A stretch of 64,000 nucleotides of DNA from Ziziphus jujuba (GCF_031755915.1 NC_083384.1:27322001-27386000); one strand, 5' to 3'; positions 48,305 through 61,386 are shown, counted from the stretch's first letter. A program made the numbers and translations. Notes: generated by a model from the letters alone, not told the origin.

Positions 48305-49872
48305 TTTTTTTCCTTTTAATTTTTGGAATAATAAATCTCTCTTTGAAAATGAAAAATGAGAAATTTGAGAGAGAAATAAATAAAATAAAATAATGAAAGA
48401 GATGGATAAAAATGGAGAGAAAAAAGGAATTAAAATAGAAAAATAATTGGATTTTATGAGGACCACGGCGAAGAGGTTTTTTGGTTTTATAGGATTCTGG
48501 AAGGTAGCGTGGTGAAGGGTGGGGGTTGGGATGCGGTGGAGGCTTGAAGGAAGGTCAAGTTGATTAGACACGTGGCCCTTATTGACGGTCAGTTTGAGTG
48601 TGCCGCACCTCGAGAGGTGTGCCCTCCAGGCTTCACCTGGTGACTCTTGTTCTCGTATTTTTAACACGTGAACTCAGCACTGTGGATGGAATTTCCCTGG
48701 AAATCAATTGTGCCGGTTCGATGCGTTGGATGCAGTTTTTGGTCGACGGTGATGGATGGATAGGATATTAGATATGGGGAAAAATAGATTAAAATACATT
48801 TATTTTTCTATTTTGAAAGTGAAAATTTTAATATTAATCAAATGATTTACGAGAAAAGTGAATAATTATAAATAATTTATTATTAATAAAAATTATTAAA
48901 AATATATATTTTTGATAAAATTATTTATTAATTATAATATATATAATTATTATTAAAATTTATATTATATTTTATAAATATTATTTTAATATCATATAAA
49001 ATTATTAAATGGTTAAAAATTAATAATTTTTTTTTCATTTTTATTTATTTTTTAAATATAAAAATAAGTATTAAAAAATATATCTCGTGATAATTTTTTA
49101 TGTATGTCAGTCATACATATTTTTTATTAAATTTGATTATTTTTTATGTTTAATATAACATATTTTATTATCCTTTTATTTTCTATTTAATGTTATTAAT
49201 TGAAGAACTATCAATATTAATTCTAAATAATATTTTATTTTCATATTATTATTTTTTATTTTTATATAATTAATTATGAAATTTTAGTAAATACTTTTCA
49301 TATAAAATGTATAGTAAAATATGTATATATAAAATTTTTGTCAATGAATAAAATTCATTAAGATTATTCAATTAAATTCAGTATATTTTATTTATATCAC
49401 TAGATATTATAAAAACAAATAAAAATTATAAAAATATTAATAAAGTTAATTTAGTTAATTTATTAAAAATATATTTATTAAATATTAATAATATTTATAA
49501 ATTTTTAATAAAATAAATAAATAAATTTCATAAATATTTTTAGATAGTTAAAAATGTAATGTGAATATTTTAATAAGAATTTATATAGAAAATTCAATAA
49601 ATATTACAAGAATCCTCCTTGTTTTTATTTGAAATTTAAATTTTTTTTTCATCTTTTAAAAAAATCAAAATTTCAACGAAAACTTCAATTTTTGAAACCT
49701 TGGTTTTTTAGTAGGCAGTGCAATGGCAATCTCAAGCAATTTCCCCTTTTTTTTTTCTTTTTTTTAATGTGTGTGTGCATTAATCTTTCATACAGAAAAC
49801 ATGACCAATATACTTAAATAAAAATTATCAAGGTGGGTGATTCATGCAATATTTGATAAAGCATCAATAGAC
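48305..49872. other. AAE3 upstream region, then very AT-rich spacer
   Basis: 48305-48700 is the presumed 5' UTR and promoter of the synthetase gene, with GA-rich leader sequence. From 48780 to 49620 the DNA is almost only A and T, with no gene or defined repeat. Confidence 0.5.
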
Positions 49873-50827
49873 GTTAATTTCATTCATCCAACCATAATAA
49901 GATTCTTATTAAAATATTATAATACATGTTATATTAAACATTACATGTGCCAAAATTATTAATCAAATTTTAGATATTAAGGGAATAAACTAAACTATTT
50001 ATTAATAAAACTAACAAGACTTACAACAAAAAATGTATATATTTTCCAATTTGTTCCAATACTGTTTTACATATCAAGTGAACCTATAAACTGCAATACA
50101 TTAATCTCTTATGATTGAGAGATTGTCTGGATAAGATGGGTTATATGGGCACTAGAATGAAATTATATATAGAGAGAAATTGCTTAGTCAGATAAACAAA
50201 TTGTAGTGCTAAATTAAATACACTACTGAAAATGGAATTCTAGTGCTGGAAGATGCAAAGTTGTATTTTAATACGTACAGCTATCTTACAAGTGGAAGCA
50301 ATTAAATTAGCCAATGATTTCAAGTAAAAAAACTAATATAAAACTCCGAAGTAGCTAGTTTTCTTTTATTTTGTGTTTTTATAAGTCAGACGTTTATAAA
50401 ATAATATGACCATATGACCAAGTAGTATACTATTATAATACGTTAATTTTTCAATGTCACTAGCATTGTGAAGTGTAGAGACACCGAGCACTATGGACCT
50501 CAAATTTTTTTTTCCTTTTGTTTTTATAAAAAATAAAATTATGAGGCATTTTTATGAAACATAACCTAATAAAATTGCAACCATTAATAAATTTCAAAAG
50601 GGCCCATGAACCACCTGCAATGGTTGAGGTTCTCAGTTTCCTTGTTGTTTAGTTATTTCTGGAGGATGATGATGGAGATGCAATATATATATATATATAT
50701 AAATGTGTATGTATGTTTGGCTCCAATTGTAACGAATAACATACAAAAAGTGTGATTATCAAATCAACACAATGCATCAAAATAATAATAATAATAATGA
50801 TAAGCAAACAAACAAAATATGAATTAG
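49873..50827. repeat. 2.3 kb duplicated segment, copy 1, left half
   Basis: Matches 59692-60738. Landmarks: TTCATCCAACCATAAT, AAACTAACAAGACTTACAA, ATGGAATTCTAGTGCTGGAA, GGTTGAGGTTCTCAGTTTCC. Copy 1 breaks at GAATTAG (50821-50827); the match resumes at 57480. Confidence 0.85.
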
Positions 50828-52227
50828 CAAAGAAACTAAACCAAAAAAAAAAAAAAAAAAAATCTTTGAATAGAAACTTTAGCTTTTCACTTCAAAAGAT
50901 GCTTCATATATATTTTTCAATAAATAAAATAAAAAAAGGCTTCTGGTCTCTATAGCAAAATGATTTATTCTGAAAATTAATGAATTATAAATAGTTTTTC
51001 TAATCTGTGGAGAAATAATGGCTTCTAATTTTTATTTTTATTTTTATGAAACATTAAAATGAGAGAGATTGATATTTGTTCTTCATTGCTAGGTCATAAT
51101 TCGGGTGAGATTGATGGTATTGCCCTTCCAAAAAAAGAAAATAAAATAACAAAAATACTAATTATTATTATTTAATAGAAATCGTAATTTATATATTTCT
51201 ATAAAAGTATATATACATATACACATTATTTTATTGTGTAGAAATGAAACAAACTTTGATGGCATGTATGATGTATAAAAAGAAAAGGTGAAACATAATA
51301 GTCTTCTACCGCTGACACAAAGGACTTGGACCTAGCTTCCCGGAACCCACAAGCCCATAGAATTTAAGCGTAAGCGCTTACGCACTCACAGTCACAGCAA
51401 AGTGCACAAAGGCTTCGGGACCTCATAATGATACTTTGGGTTACAAAAGCCAAACCCGTTTTGGCTACTCATTTGGGAGACTTGAGAAAATAATAATGGA
51501 ATAAGATTCCCCCAACCAAAAAAATAAAAAAATAAAATTAAAAAAATGTAGTAAGAAGTCTTTTAAAATATTTTTGAAGTGTTGTAGATTATATTTAATC
51601 ATACTTATCTCCTTCAAGATTTATAAATAATGTTAGAGTAACAAAATGTTTTTGAGATAATATTGCAATATTTAATTAGTGTGTTTTTTATTCACTTAAT
51701 CATATTTAAAGATAATATTAATATTTCACTAATAATATATTAATATATGTTATTTGATAAATATTTTTCGTAAAAAATTTAATGCGTGTAGAATTAATAT
51801 AAAACATTAATAGTAAAGGCACTAAATTATTGTTGGTTGAACAAGTAATATATAACTTCAACATAGATAAGTGATCACAAATTATTGATAAGTTATTTGG
51901 TAAACAATTTAATATCTTTAGCATTATTTAATTTAGCAAACCCTAATGGATGGATTGGTAAGATATTTGGACCAACCAATAGCGTTCAAGTTCGAGTACT
52001 ACCATCTATAAGGTCAAAGGCTTAGTTATTTATGTATATATAATTATAAATATAAATGTATGCAGATTACTTGATCAATATGAGTGGATCTATTATTTAC
52101 GGTTACAACGATATTGCCTAAAAGAAGTAAATTTATAATTTCTAGGATCCATAAAACCACGCATCCAAAGAAGTAATAATAATAAATAAATAAATAGGTG
52201 TTATTTGACAACATAGTTAGTCTTTAG

Positions 52228-52281
<54 letters not shown>

Positions 52282-52659
52282 TTCCATACATAAATATAAA
52301 TGTGTATAATTCGTTTATGTCAAGTGTTAGAAAATGGTAGTTATAGTTTACTAGATATCTTAAACAACTAAATACTCAAAAAAAAAATAACACACACACA
52401 CACAATTTGAAGTTATATTTGATCTTATATTTTTTTTCTTTAATTTTATAACTAGCTTAAATGTTTAACAAACTATAATTAGCATTGGTTAATACTTGAT
52501 ACACGTAAATTACCCACAATCAAAAAAAATGAAAAAACAAAAACTAAAAATAATCCATATTATAAAATGATACCTAAATTCTTCAAAATTTGATAAGATG
52601 GGTCAATTGTCTTTTATGTAGGAAATATTCTGTTTTGTGGGTCACCATATTAGGCTTGA
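50828..52659. other. Left part of the 6.6 kb block inside copy 1
   Basis: AT-rich non-coding DNA with poly-A (50841-50861), an (AT)n microsatellite at 52235-52279 and (CA)n near 52392. No gene. It precedes the mitochondrial DNA insertion. Confidence 0.5.
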
Positions 52660-53049
52660 CTGTCCCGCTATACAGGGCTTGATGTACAGTTTCCTCTTTT
52701 TCTGGCATTTATGTTGATTTGCCTATTGTCACTTTCTGGTGCTGTGACTTTAGAATACTTAGTGCTTAGAATATGAATGCTATGAGGCTTGGGCGAGAGA
52801 GCAGGTCTAGGAGGCCTAGATATTGCATCATGTGAAAGCAGCGCTAAAAGACCAATAAGAGCTGTAAACAAGTGAGATAGGCACGAAAGGGGGGCATTCT
52901 GGGGATGTCTTTCATCAGCCAGCACCTTCAACAGCCAGTGGGACAGATGCCGACACAAATTCGGTGATACTGCCACCTTTGGAGACGTGATCTTCTCTTA
53001 TTCACTTGTGCTGGTGGCGGAGAGGTCGGCGCCTGTGTTCTGGCTCTGG

Positions 53050-53083
53050 GAGCCGTATGACGCGAGAGTGTCACGTACGGTTC
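53050..53083 (+). ncRNA. Group II intron domain V (mitochondrial origin)
   Basis: A 34-nt hairpin GAGCCGTATGACG...ACGTACGGTTC with the size, AGC triad and GNRA-like tip (CGAGAG) of domain V, the catalytic core of group II introns. A domain VI-like GGTGTGATACCACC follows. The host gene could not be assigned, and the intron is truncated and not functional in the nucleus. Confidence 0.85.
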
Positions 53084-53432
53084 CTTTGAGAAGGGTGTGA
53101 TACCACCACCTATCAGGACCGACGAGCGGTCCACGGAGCTGCATCCCGATCCGAGGCTAGCTTGCTTCCCTCTTCCTCGGGAAAGCTTCCCATTGTCCCA
53201 AGCAAGTTACAGCGTACCTGAAGTGCGTGTGCCCATCTTGGTCTCCTTTCTTTTTTCTTTGCAGCTGCCATAAAAGTCAAGCCTTAGATTATTACAGGAA
53301 TCTCACCGCTCCCTTATAAGATACTCGCTACTAACTAAGGTTCTGAAAGAAGGCAGCTAAATCCGCAATAGAAGAGAACCCCAGATCTATGAATAGCCAA
53401 CAAAGAGCCTAGCTTGCAAGACCCCGAAACCC

Positions 53433-53628
53433 ATGTATCTTCACTCAAAGTTACGAGTAAGCTAAGGTCTCCTTTCATTGTTGCTGATATGGAGACAATT
53501 ACACCTGAAGGTTATCATGTTCCTTACGCAGCTGGTTTCGTAGCGGTTCAGCCTGGTGAAGATATAGCTGAAAACCCCAGGCCATTCCACCCATCATTTT
53601 GGACATGGTTAGTTGATTGGGGGCCCTA
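53433..53628 (+). pseudogene. dpo: Fragment of plasmid-type family B DNA polymerase
   Basis: The frame reads SPFIVADMETITPEGYHVPY followed by AAGFVAVQPGEDIAEN. This resembles the exonuclease I region (D-x-E in VADMET) of protein-primed family B polymerases of linear mitochondrial plasmids, which are often found integrated in plant mitochondrial genomes. Only about 60 residues remain; the polymerase domain is absent and the frame ends at a stop near 53627. Confidence 0.6.
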
Positions 53629-53774
53629 GATCGTCCGGGTTATCCCCGTATTGTATTAGCGAGAGGCGGAACCCTTCTTTCTTAATCAGACGATTTCTCT
53701 CCTATCATGGATGATTGATCAAAGTCTGGTATGTAGGAATCTGAGTATCAATCGACTGGCATCGCCCTTCACTC

Positions 53775-53798
53775 GTCAATTCCTCAAAGTCTGAAACT
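53775..53798. repeat. Inverted repeat arm 1 within the mitochondrial insertion
   Basis: TCAATTCCTCAAAGTCTGAA and two more bases (53776-53797) are the exact reverse complement of 55276-55297, 1.5 kb away. Confidence 0.8.
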
Positions 53799-54083
53799 CT
53801 CTCAAACCATCGTACTCTCTCTATTTCTTCATCGAAATCACTACTTAACGTGTTTCCATCCGTTCGTTCATATGTCTCATGTTCATCAAGAATGAATTAT
53901 TTTTTTACTGTGAATAATATTCAATAAGATCGTACACGCGTACCTGACTATCTGAGTCCATAAAAATGAGATTTCGAGAAGAACACAGAAGTGGATAAAT
54001 GAGGCGCATAAGAGCCACTAGCACGAGATAGATTTAATGCCAGCCTGGAAGTGATTCGCTAAGTCGGGTTTTCCAACGGCCAC

Positions 54084-54393
54084 CTATTGTAGAATCGTCG
54101 ATAACCTCCACCGAAAGTCGGTAACCTTTGTCACCGTCAGCATTTGGTACTCTCTTGATAGCTTCAATAGTTCACTGAAAGCCTTTGGTGTAATGAACCG
54201 TAAGCCCTTCAGAAAGAAAGACATAATAAAAAAAAAAGGCTTGGTTGCGGGAACCGACGGTGACGAAGTCTGTCCAAAGGAACATTTCTCTTTCTTTACA
54301 TAGAGGTGATTCTTCCTTAATACCTTTAAAACGGGCATAGTTTGACGCATCCGTGTGTACTTCAAATGGCTTAGTGTGATCTGGCAACTGCAA
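54084..54393 (-). pseudogene. Scrambled Ty3/Gypsy polyprotein fragments
   Basis: Two pieces are recognised: LPDHTKPFEVHTDASNYA (RNase H start, about 54390-54337) and, overlapping in another frame, VLRKNHLYVKKEKCSFGQT (RT thumb, about 54336-54280). In an intact element the second lies upstream of the first, so they have been reordered. The tail to 54084 is not identified. Such debris is common in plant mitochondrial genomes. Confidence 0.65.
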
Positions 54394-54595
54394 TACATGG
54401 TTCCTAATCTAATTGGCTGCTGCAGATGATTTCACTTCTTCCGCCGACTCAACAGCTTCGGTAGTTGATGTAGCTTCAGTTTACCTTCTTCTACTGTAGG
54501 CCCGTACCGATAAAAGCAGGTTTCCCGACCCGAGCTGTGGCAGACAAAGGAAAAGCATTAACGACCGACCCGCAACACCCAACCGAAAGAGGTCC

Positions 54596-54684
54596 CAGGG
54601 GGTAGCGACTGTTTATTAAAAACACAGGACTCTGCTAAGTGGTAACACGATGTATAGAGTCTGACACCTGCCCGGTGCTGGAAG
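54596..54684 (+). rRNA. rrn26: Fragment of mitochondrial large-subunit rRNA
   Basis: GCGACTGTTTATTAAAAACA, then CAGGACTCTGCTAAGTGG and CTGACACCTGCCCGGTGC, match the start of LSU rRNA domain V (compare E. coli AACTGTTTATTAAAAACACA...CCTGCCCGGTGC). The form differs from the chloroplast version, which favours mitochondrial rrn26. Similarity stops abruptly after GGAAG at 54684. Not functional. Confidence 0.85.
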
Positions 54685-54972
54685 TTCTCCTTCTTGAAAA
54701 TGTTTCCGAATTAGATCCTAGATTAGACAGTCATAATAGCAATAACCAGCTCCTTTTTTATTTCCTTTGATTTCTTACTGTTCGACTACCCGGTATAGTA
54801 TAGTACTGATATGTCCAGTGAAAGGTCGTTCAAGATGTGATGTTGCAAGCCCCAATCAGAGAAGAAAAGCAAGGCTGAAACAGCATTTCTAAGAATTCCT
54901 TCTGCTTGAAATGAAAGCAGATTGGACACTTTTCCACTGACTTCAGCTTACTGCCTTGACCCTACCTAGGCC

Positions 54973-55110
54973 TCACATCGGATTTAAAGAGTTCACTGAC
55001 TCGTATTCTTCTTCAAGGATCCAACGAATAGCTAAGGTTTGTTGACGATCCCTGGCTACAATCCCAGGGACATCATAAATAGTACCTGCTACTCCTACTT
55101 TTTCTAGGAA
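54973..55110 (-). pseudogene. rps7: Fragment of mitochondrial ribosomal protein S7 gene
   Basis: The minus strand reads [20 protein letters not shown] then QTLAIRWIL, the central S7 sequence (compare the bacterial pattern G-x-Y-x-VP...R-x-LA-x-RW). After WIL the sequence turns to an unrelated [11 protein letters not shown] and stops at 54973. Only about 30 codons are S7-like. Confidence 0.75.
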
Positions 55111-55275
55111 ATAGCCAGAAACTCGAGAGGGTCGCCCAGCTCGCGTACTTCGGTGACCTCGGGCAAGGTCTGGTCGAGGGGATCAAACACAATTCTCCGG
55201 GCTTAGGAAAGATTATTTTATAAAATCCGAGTCAGGTTCTATCCCGAATCGTCTGTTGATCCGTTGGAGTTTGGG

Positions 55276-55297
55276 GTTTCAGACTTTGAGGAATTGA
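55276..55297. repeat. Inverted repeat arm 2 within the mitochondrial insertion
   Basis: 22 bp, exact reverse complement of 53776-53797. Confidence 0.8.
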
Positions 55298-55440
55298 TTT
55301 ACGGTGCGCGAATCCCCAACGAGGAAGGTGTTCGTGGTTTATCATTGGGTCAATAATGCTAATCCCTCTTTTTATGACAGAAAAATGAGCTGGCTCAAAT
55401 AGGGTCGAGGATCAGGCCCATTATCAACTAAAGCTGGAAG

Positions 55441-55507
55441 TCCACTTGTCAAATTTTTGGGCCTTTATGTCTCCCAAAGTCCACAGAATACAAATAATAT
55501 ACATACA

Positions 55508-55556
<49 letters not shown>

Positions 55557-57479
55557 TAAAAAAATATATAAACAAATTCCCTCCAAACGCAAGCATGACA
55601 TAACACTTCTTTTCTTTTTTCTTTCTTTTTCTTTTTCCTTTTTTTTTAATTATTATTATTATTTTTATTATAGCAAGCCGTGAAATAACTAATAAGAAAA
55701 TCATAACCAAATAAATTCACCTACGTGACACAACACAAGACCAAAAGACCAAAACCTATTATGACTCACGCAATGCGACGAGCTAGGATATGTGGGATTA
55801 TTATTTTTTTTTTTTACACTATGACTACCCCTCCAATCATTTTCGAGTCAACTTTTAATTTTGTATTATTTGCAAGATGCATCATTCTTTTTCATTTTTT
55901 TTTTCCTCTCGACATTTAAATTTGTCTCATAAAATATCACAGAATCTAATAATATGTATGAATCTACGGAATAAAAAAAGAGAATACATGTATGGTTTTG
56001 TTTGTCGGATTACCAACAGGTCGACTTCATAAAAACACGTTAACAAAATGAGTAGTGCTACTAATCTCTTGCTAAAATATCAGTATTTGATTTTGTTTTA
56101 TTTATTATTTTTATTTAAATAATTAAGTTGATATTTTATGTTTGGATTTGCAAAACCCAAAACTTTAAACCAATGGTCTTGGTTTAGAGAAGAGATCACT
56201 TTGTATTGTATAACTTATCTTGTATATTGAAAACATGTTCTCGTCCTTATAGTGGAAATTGTATTGTATTGTATTGTGAGGGAGGCGGTAAAGTTCTTAT
56301 TTCATCTTTTAGTTTTATCTTAAAACGATAAATGGGGCATCAATACCACCAAATGATGACTATCTCATCAACATATGGTTACCTTAAGGACAAGATTAAA
56401 AGGAGCACGAGGTTCAAAGTAAATAATTTTTAATATTTAATTTGTTAGTGTTTAAATGTTTCAATCTAAATTAAAAACATATCATCAACATTTTAACTAA
56501 AAAAGTACTAAGTTACAATTTTTAAATTATATGTATTTTGATGTGAATTATAAATATTTGATGAAACATGCAATTTAATAATTTTAAATAATCAAGTCTA
56601 TTTATCTCCAACTTAAAAACTTGCTAATATTTTATTTGAATCTCGTTGTGATCAATATATGGTCATCTTGTATGTGTATTGTGTATATAATTTGTTATTC
56701 ACCTAAAAAAAAAAAAAAGATTGTATATACTATATATTTGGTTTGAAGGCATTGAAACACCGGTCCCAAGGTCCATATACAAAAAGATTGGATTGGATTG
56801 AAAGCCCAAAGTTTGACTTTTGGCAAACATTATTTTACAATTTCAATTTGTTTTGACACGATTTTATAATATAGTTTTTTTTTTTTGGCCATTTTACGTG
56901 TCAAACATATATATACACGTGGTGATGGCGTATGTCTGGGTTTAGACAGTAGAGAAAACGAATAAAAGATAATTTTTTTCCTAAAAAAATATATTTTGAT
57001 GAAATTATGATTCGATGAATATGGGTTACAATGCCATCTGTATTCATTAATCCTTCCTGTCTATATTAATTAGTTTATCTTAATTTGTCTATATTCATTT
57101 TTAACCTTAATTAAATATCCCACAAGACTAATTAAAATGGATTTTTAGTATGACGGTGATGATATATGGATGGAAAATGGTATTTGTTATTACAGATATT
57201 TTTAAAATTCTCAAACATACATTAATGCTAGAGATATTTTAACATATGAATAAGTTGCATAACTATAACTACACATGAATCAATCAAATAATGATATGCA
57301 TATGATAGATATTTTAGAAAATTAGATGGTATCTCTAACATTATATAAATTAATAAACTATTAATATGATAGCCATATGTTATGACAATATATATATATA
57401 TATATAATAAACCAAAATTTATAAACATGCAGTTCGAAATTAATTTTACAATTTTTATTTTTTTATTTTTAATTTTTAG
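55441..57479. other. Right part of the 6.6 kb block inside copy 1
   Basis: AT-rich with (ATAC)n/(AT)n at 55500-55556, (AT)n near 57390 and poly-A/T runs. No gene recognised. Confidence 0.5.
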
Positions 57480-57534
57480 TTAGATGAAAACCGAATGATC
57501 ATTTGAAATACAAACCAATTATATAGAAACACTT

Positions 57535-57627
<93 letters not shown>

Positions 57628-57894
57628 GTTGCTAAATGAGCACTTTAAGTAACAAAAGTGACATATTACTTTCCCATATAAATTTTCAGGTCAAATAAAA
57701 ACCAATTAACAATAGTAATTAGTTTTTTTTTTAATAAATAACTACAGTAATTTGTTTGGTTTTATTTTTATTTTCAATATTAGTGACAGATAAATTCAAA
57801 CATATGATCATTATTTTATAAAACAATAACTGGATGGACTTATAACAAGAAGTTAGTTTCATTGATGATCACCACAAAAAACAACTCTCCTTAT

Positions 57895-57932
<38 letters not shown>

Positions 57933-58560
57933 GTATGAAAGTAATTTGACGATGGATATCTATGTTGCTACCAAGGCATGAAAAACCCATAAAGTACAAA
58001 ACCAAATAGTATTAGTATCGGTATGGCATATTAATAAACTGAAAATTAATATCTATTATAAAAAATAATAGAAGCAAAAGCATATTATTGTTGTCCTCAT
58101 TGTGCACGTCTTCTTCCTCACCGGACCCTTTTAATTTCCTCGTACAGGATCCAAGTGTGGCAGCTTCTGCATGCATGCCTGCCAAACCTATCACGTCTTT
58201 TTCCATACTTCTCTAGTTTCATCATAATATAGTAAGATGCAGTAAAAAACTTTATAATTAATAAGGAGTAAATATATTTTATATGATAAATTATGTCATT
58301 CATATAGGAATTATGTCATTCATATAGGTATTATGTTATTCATGTAGGTTACTAAAAAAAAAAAAATTATCAATCAAATTTTAAAAATAATCTATTAATC
58401 TTATATGATAATTATTGAAATGTGGGTGGCATTAAAGTGAGGAAAAATTATTGTAATTGATTAAAAAAATAATTATTAGTGAATCCAGTATAAATTTGAT
58501 GAGTTTAGTTTCTCAAATAAAATTTATTTAAAAAAAAATTAGAAGATAATTCTTTCTGTA
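57480..58560. repeat. 2.3 kb duplicated segment, copy 1, right half
   Basis: Matches 60735-61970: AATGATCATTTGAAA, AATGAGCAC, CATATGATCATTAT, GTACAGGATCCAAGT, GGCAGCTTCTGCATGCATG. It contains the long (AT)n tract at 57538-57624. The flank TTAG (57480-57483) repeats the end of the left half (50824-50827). Confidence 0.85.
57538..57624. repeat. (AT)n microsatellite, about 86 bp
   Basis: Uninterrupted AT dinucleotides. The paralogous position in copy 2 (60802-60841) is less than half as long. Confidence 0.95.
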
Positions 58561-58715
58561 TTAAAAAAAAATATGCTAATTGCATTACAATTTTAATATT
58601 TTTTAATATTCTAACAATATCCACAAATAAAATGCTTTAAGTATTAAAAAAAAAAACAAATTATTACTTGGACAACATATTATCTCATTTCTCTCTCCCA
58701 CTGATTTCTTTTTTA

Positions 58716-59154
58716 GAAGAATGTATTCAATTTAGAATTTAATGGATTTAAAATAAATTATAGACTTTAAAGGATTTGATGGATTGTTATGGAATTCTGC
58801 AGATTTCATACAAATTTTATGAAAATCCAACGAAATTTTTGGGTTTAAGGTTAGATTTTATACTGACAATTTTTTTTCACAATTTCACTGCTAAAATCCT
58901 TTCAAATCCATTAAAAACCATCATTTTTTAAAATTTTTTAAAATTAATGATTTTTTAAATACTACCAGATTTTAAAAAAATTCTATAAAGTTCTAATTGA
59001 ATACACCTGCATTTTAATGGACTTTTATAAATCCATCAAAATCTGAATTGAATATCATTAGACTTGTATGAACTCCTTTAAAATTTAAATCGAATACCTC
59101 TAAACTTTTAAAAACTTTTAAAATCCTTCGAATTCTAAATTGAATACACCCTCC
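58716..59154. mobile_element. Miniature inverted-repeat element, about 440 bp
   Basis: The left end ATGTATTCAATTTAGAATTT faces GAATTCTAAATTGAATACAC on the right. Internal AATTGAATACC/AAATCCATCAAAAT motifs repeat several times. No coding capacity. Related to the element at 62156-63230. Confidence 0.65.
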
Positions 59155-59157
59155 TTA

Positions 59158-59370
59158 ATCTTCTTTCCCTTCTATCTCTCTCAACTCTCTATTGTGGTCT
59201 CTCCTCTCTCTTTTTTCTCTTTCTACTTCTCTATAACTCTCTGTTTCTCTCTTTCTCTCTCTTCTTTCTCTCCTCTATATCTCTCTTTCCTCTCTCTCTC
59301 TCTCTCTCTCTCCCCCTCTCCCCTTTGAAATTCTCTCCCTCCCTTCTCTCTCTCTTTCTCATGCAAAATT
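59158..59370. repeat. Pyrimidine-rich (CT)n tract
   Basis: About 210 bp almost purely C and T on the plus strand, mostly CTCTCT units. It gives a spurious Ser/Leu-rich frame. Confidence 0.9.
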
Positions 59371-59691
59371 TATTTTACTCACTTGCAAATTGTTGAATCA
59401 AACATAAGAAAAATTCTAATTTTTTCTTTTGTCCTTCATTTTTCCTCTTTCATTTTTTTTTTTCATTTTGTCTTTCAAACATCCAAATAAAGCCTAAAAG
59501 TATTAAGGAAAATTATGAATTGTAATGTATATAAATTTAATTTTAAGTTAGTAAAGTAAAATAGGTATAAATTATCAGAATAGTTAGCAAAAATAAATTT
59601 TAAAATGAATGTGTATAGATTATAATGCTGTTAGCGTATTTTGTAGTATAGATAAAATTTCCCAAAATCAAAACATATTTAATTGAGATTA

Positions 59692-59860
59692 CATTAATTT
59701 CTTTCATCCAACCATAATTAAATTATTATCATATATTATATAATACATGTTATATTTAACATTACATATGCCAAAATTATTTATCAAATCTTAAATATTA
59801 AATGAATAAACTAAACTATTCATTAACAAACTAACAAGACTTACAATGTATATATAATCC

Positions 59861-59891
<31 letters not shown>

Positions 59892-60807
59892 GTATAATCC
59901 AGTTTATTCAAATACCATTTCCCATCTCAAATGGACCTATAAACTGTAATATTATGATGTCCGATTGACGCTTAATAATGTGTAATTATTATTAGTCTTT
60001 TGTGGTTTAGAAATTGTCTACGCTCAAGGTAAAAAGGGTCATATAGGCACTAGAATGAAATTATATATATAGATATTGCTTAGTCAGATAAACACAAATT
60101 GTAGTGATAAATTAGCTGCACTCCTAAAATGGAATTCTAGTGCTGGAAGATGCAAAGTTGGATTTTAATACATACATATATCTTTCAACTGGAAGCAATT
60201 AAATTAGCCAATGATCAGTCAATTTTTTTCTTCAAGAAAAACTAATATAAAATTTCGAAGTAACTAATTTTGTTTTATTTTATGTTTTTATAATTTTATA
60301 AGTACACGTTGGAAGATTCTTAAATAATTATATATTTATCAAATAATATGAGCAAATGACAAAAATAGTATACTGCTATAATACGTCAATTTTCACTATC
60401 ACTAGTATATACTGTGAAGTTTACAAACATTGAGAATTATGGACCTCAACTTTTTTTTTTTAAAATAAAAAATAAAATTATGAGGCATTTTTATGAACAT
60501 ACCTAATAAAATGGCCACACAATAATGAATCTAAAAAGGGCCCATGAACCACCTGCAGTGGTTGAGGTTCTCAGTTTCCTTTTTGTTTAGTTATTTTTGG
60601 AGGATGATGATGGAGATGCAATGTATCCATATCTTTGGGTCCAATTGTAACGAATAACATACAAAAAGTAGTGTGATTATAAAATAAACAAACAACGCAT
60701 AAAAATAAATAATAATAAACAAACAAAATATGAATTAGGTGAAAACCTAATGATCATTTGAAACACAAGCCAATTATATACAAACACTTAAAGAAAAAAA
60801 AAATATA

Positions 60808-60844
<37 letters not shown>

Positions 60845-61348
60845 GTTACCAAATGAGCACCTTACGTAGCAAAAGTTACGAGTTACTTTCCCATATAAAT
60901 TTTTAGGCTTTAAATAAAAACCAATTAAATATAGTAATTAGTTTCTTTAGATAAATAATTATAGTAATTTGTTTGGTTTTATTTTCATTTTCAATGTTAA
61001 TGGCAGAGGGATTCAAACATATGATCATTATCACTTTAGGAAACAATTAGTGGGCAGTTCCCATAGCAAGAAATTAGTTCCACTTGGTGACGATCACATC
61101 CCAAAAAAAAAAAAAAAAAGAAAAAAAAAACTCTCTTTATATACACATATAGTATAATATATATATATATATATATACAAAAATATTACGGTGCGAACGA
61201 TCCACATACTGATCTATAATATTGATAATAATTTTTTAAAAAATCATTGTTAATATTGTTTATGTGTAATAATATTAACGATAACTTTTTAAAAAACCGT
61301 TGTCAATACTGTATATCTACATGCATATAGTTCACACAAAAAACAGTC

Positions 61349-61386
<38 letters not shown>

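Larger units (their letters stand above)
52660..55440. other. Mosaic nuclear insertion of plant mitochondrial DNA (NUMT)
   Basis: GC content rises sharply against both flanks and poly-A/T runs vanish. Inside are a group II intron domain V, a plasmid-type DNA polymerase piece, two Gypsy pieces, a large-subunit rRNA piece and an rps7 piece, a mixture characteristic of plant mitochondrial genomes. No complete gene is present. The edges are set by the composition change and are good to perhaps 50 bp. It may be one transferred mitochondrial segment or several joined ones. Confidence 0.85.

Noticed and set aside
52668..53134. Two overlapping minus-strand frames in the mitochondrial insertion
   Set aside because: They lie antisense to the group II intron end and have no recognisable family; likely chance frames in GC-richer DNA.
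59140..59328. 62-aa Ser/Leu/Phe frame
   Set aside because: Produced by the pyrimidine-rich (CT)n tract.
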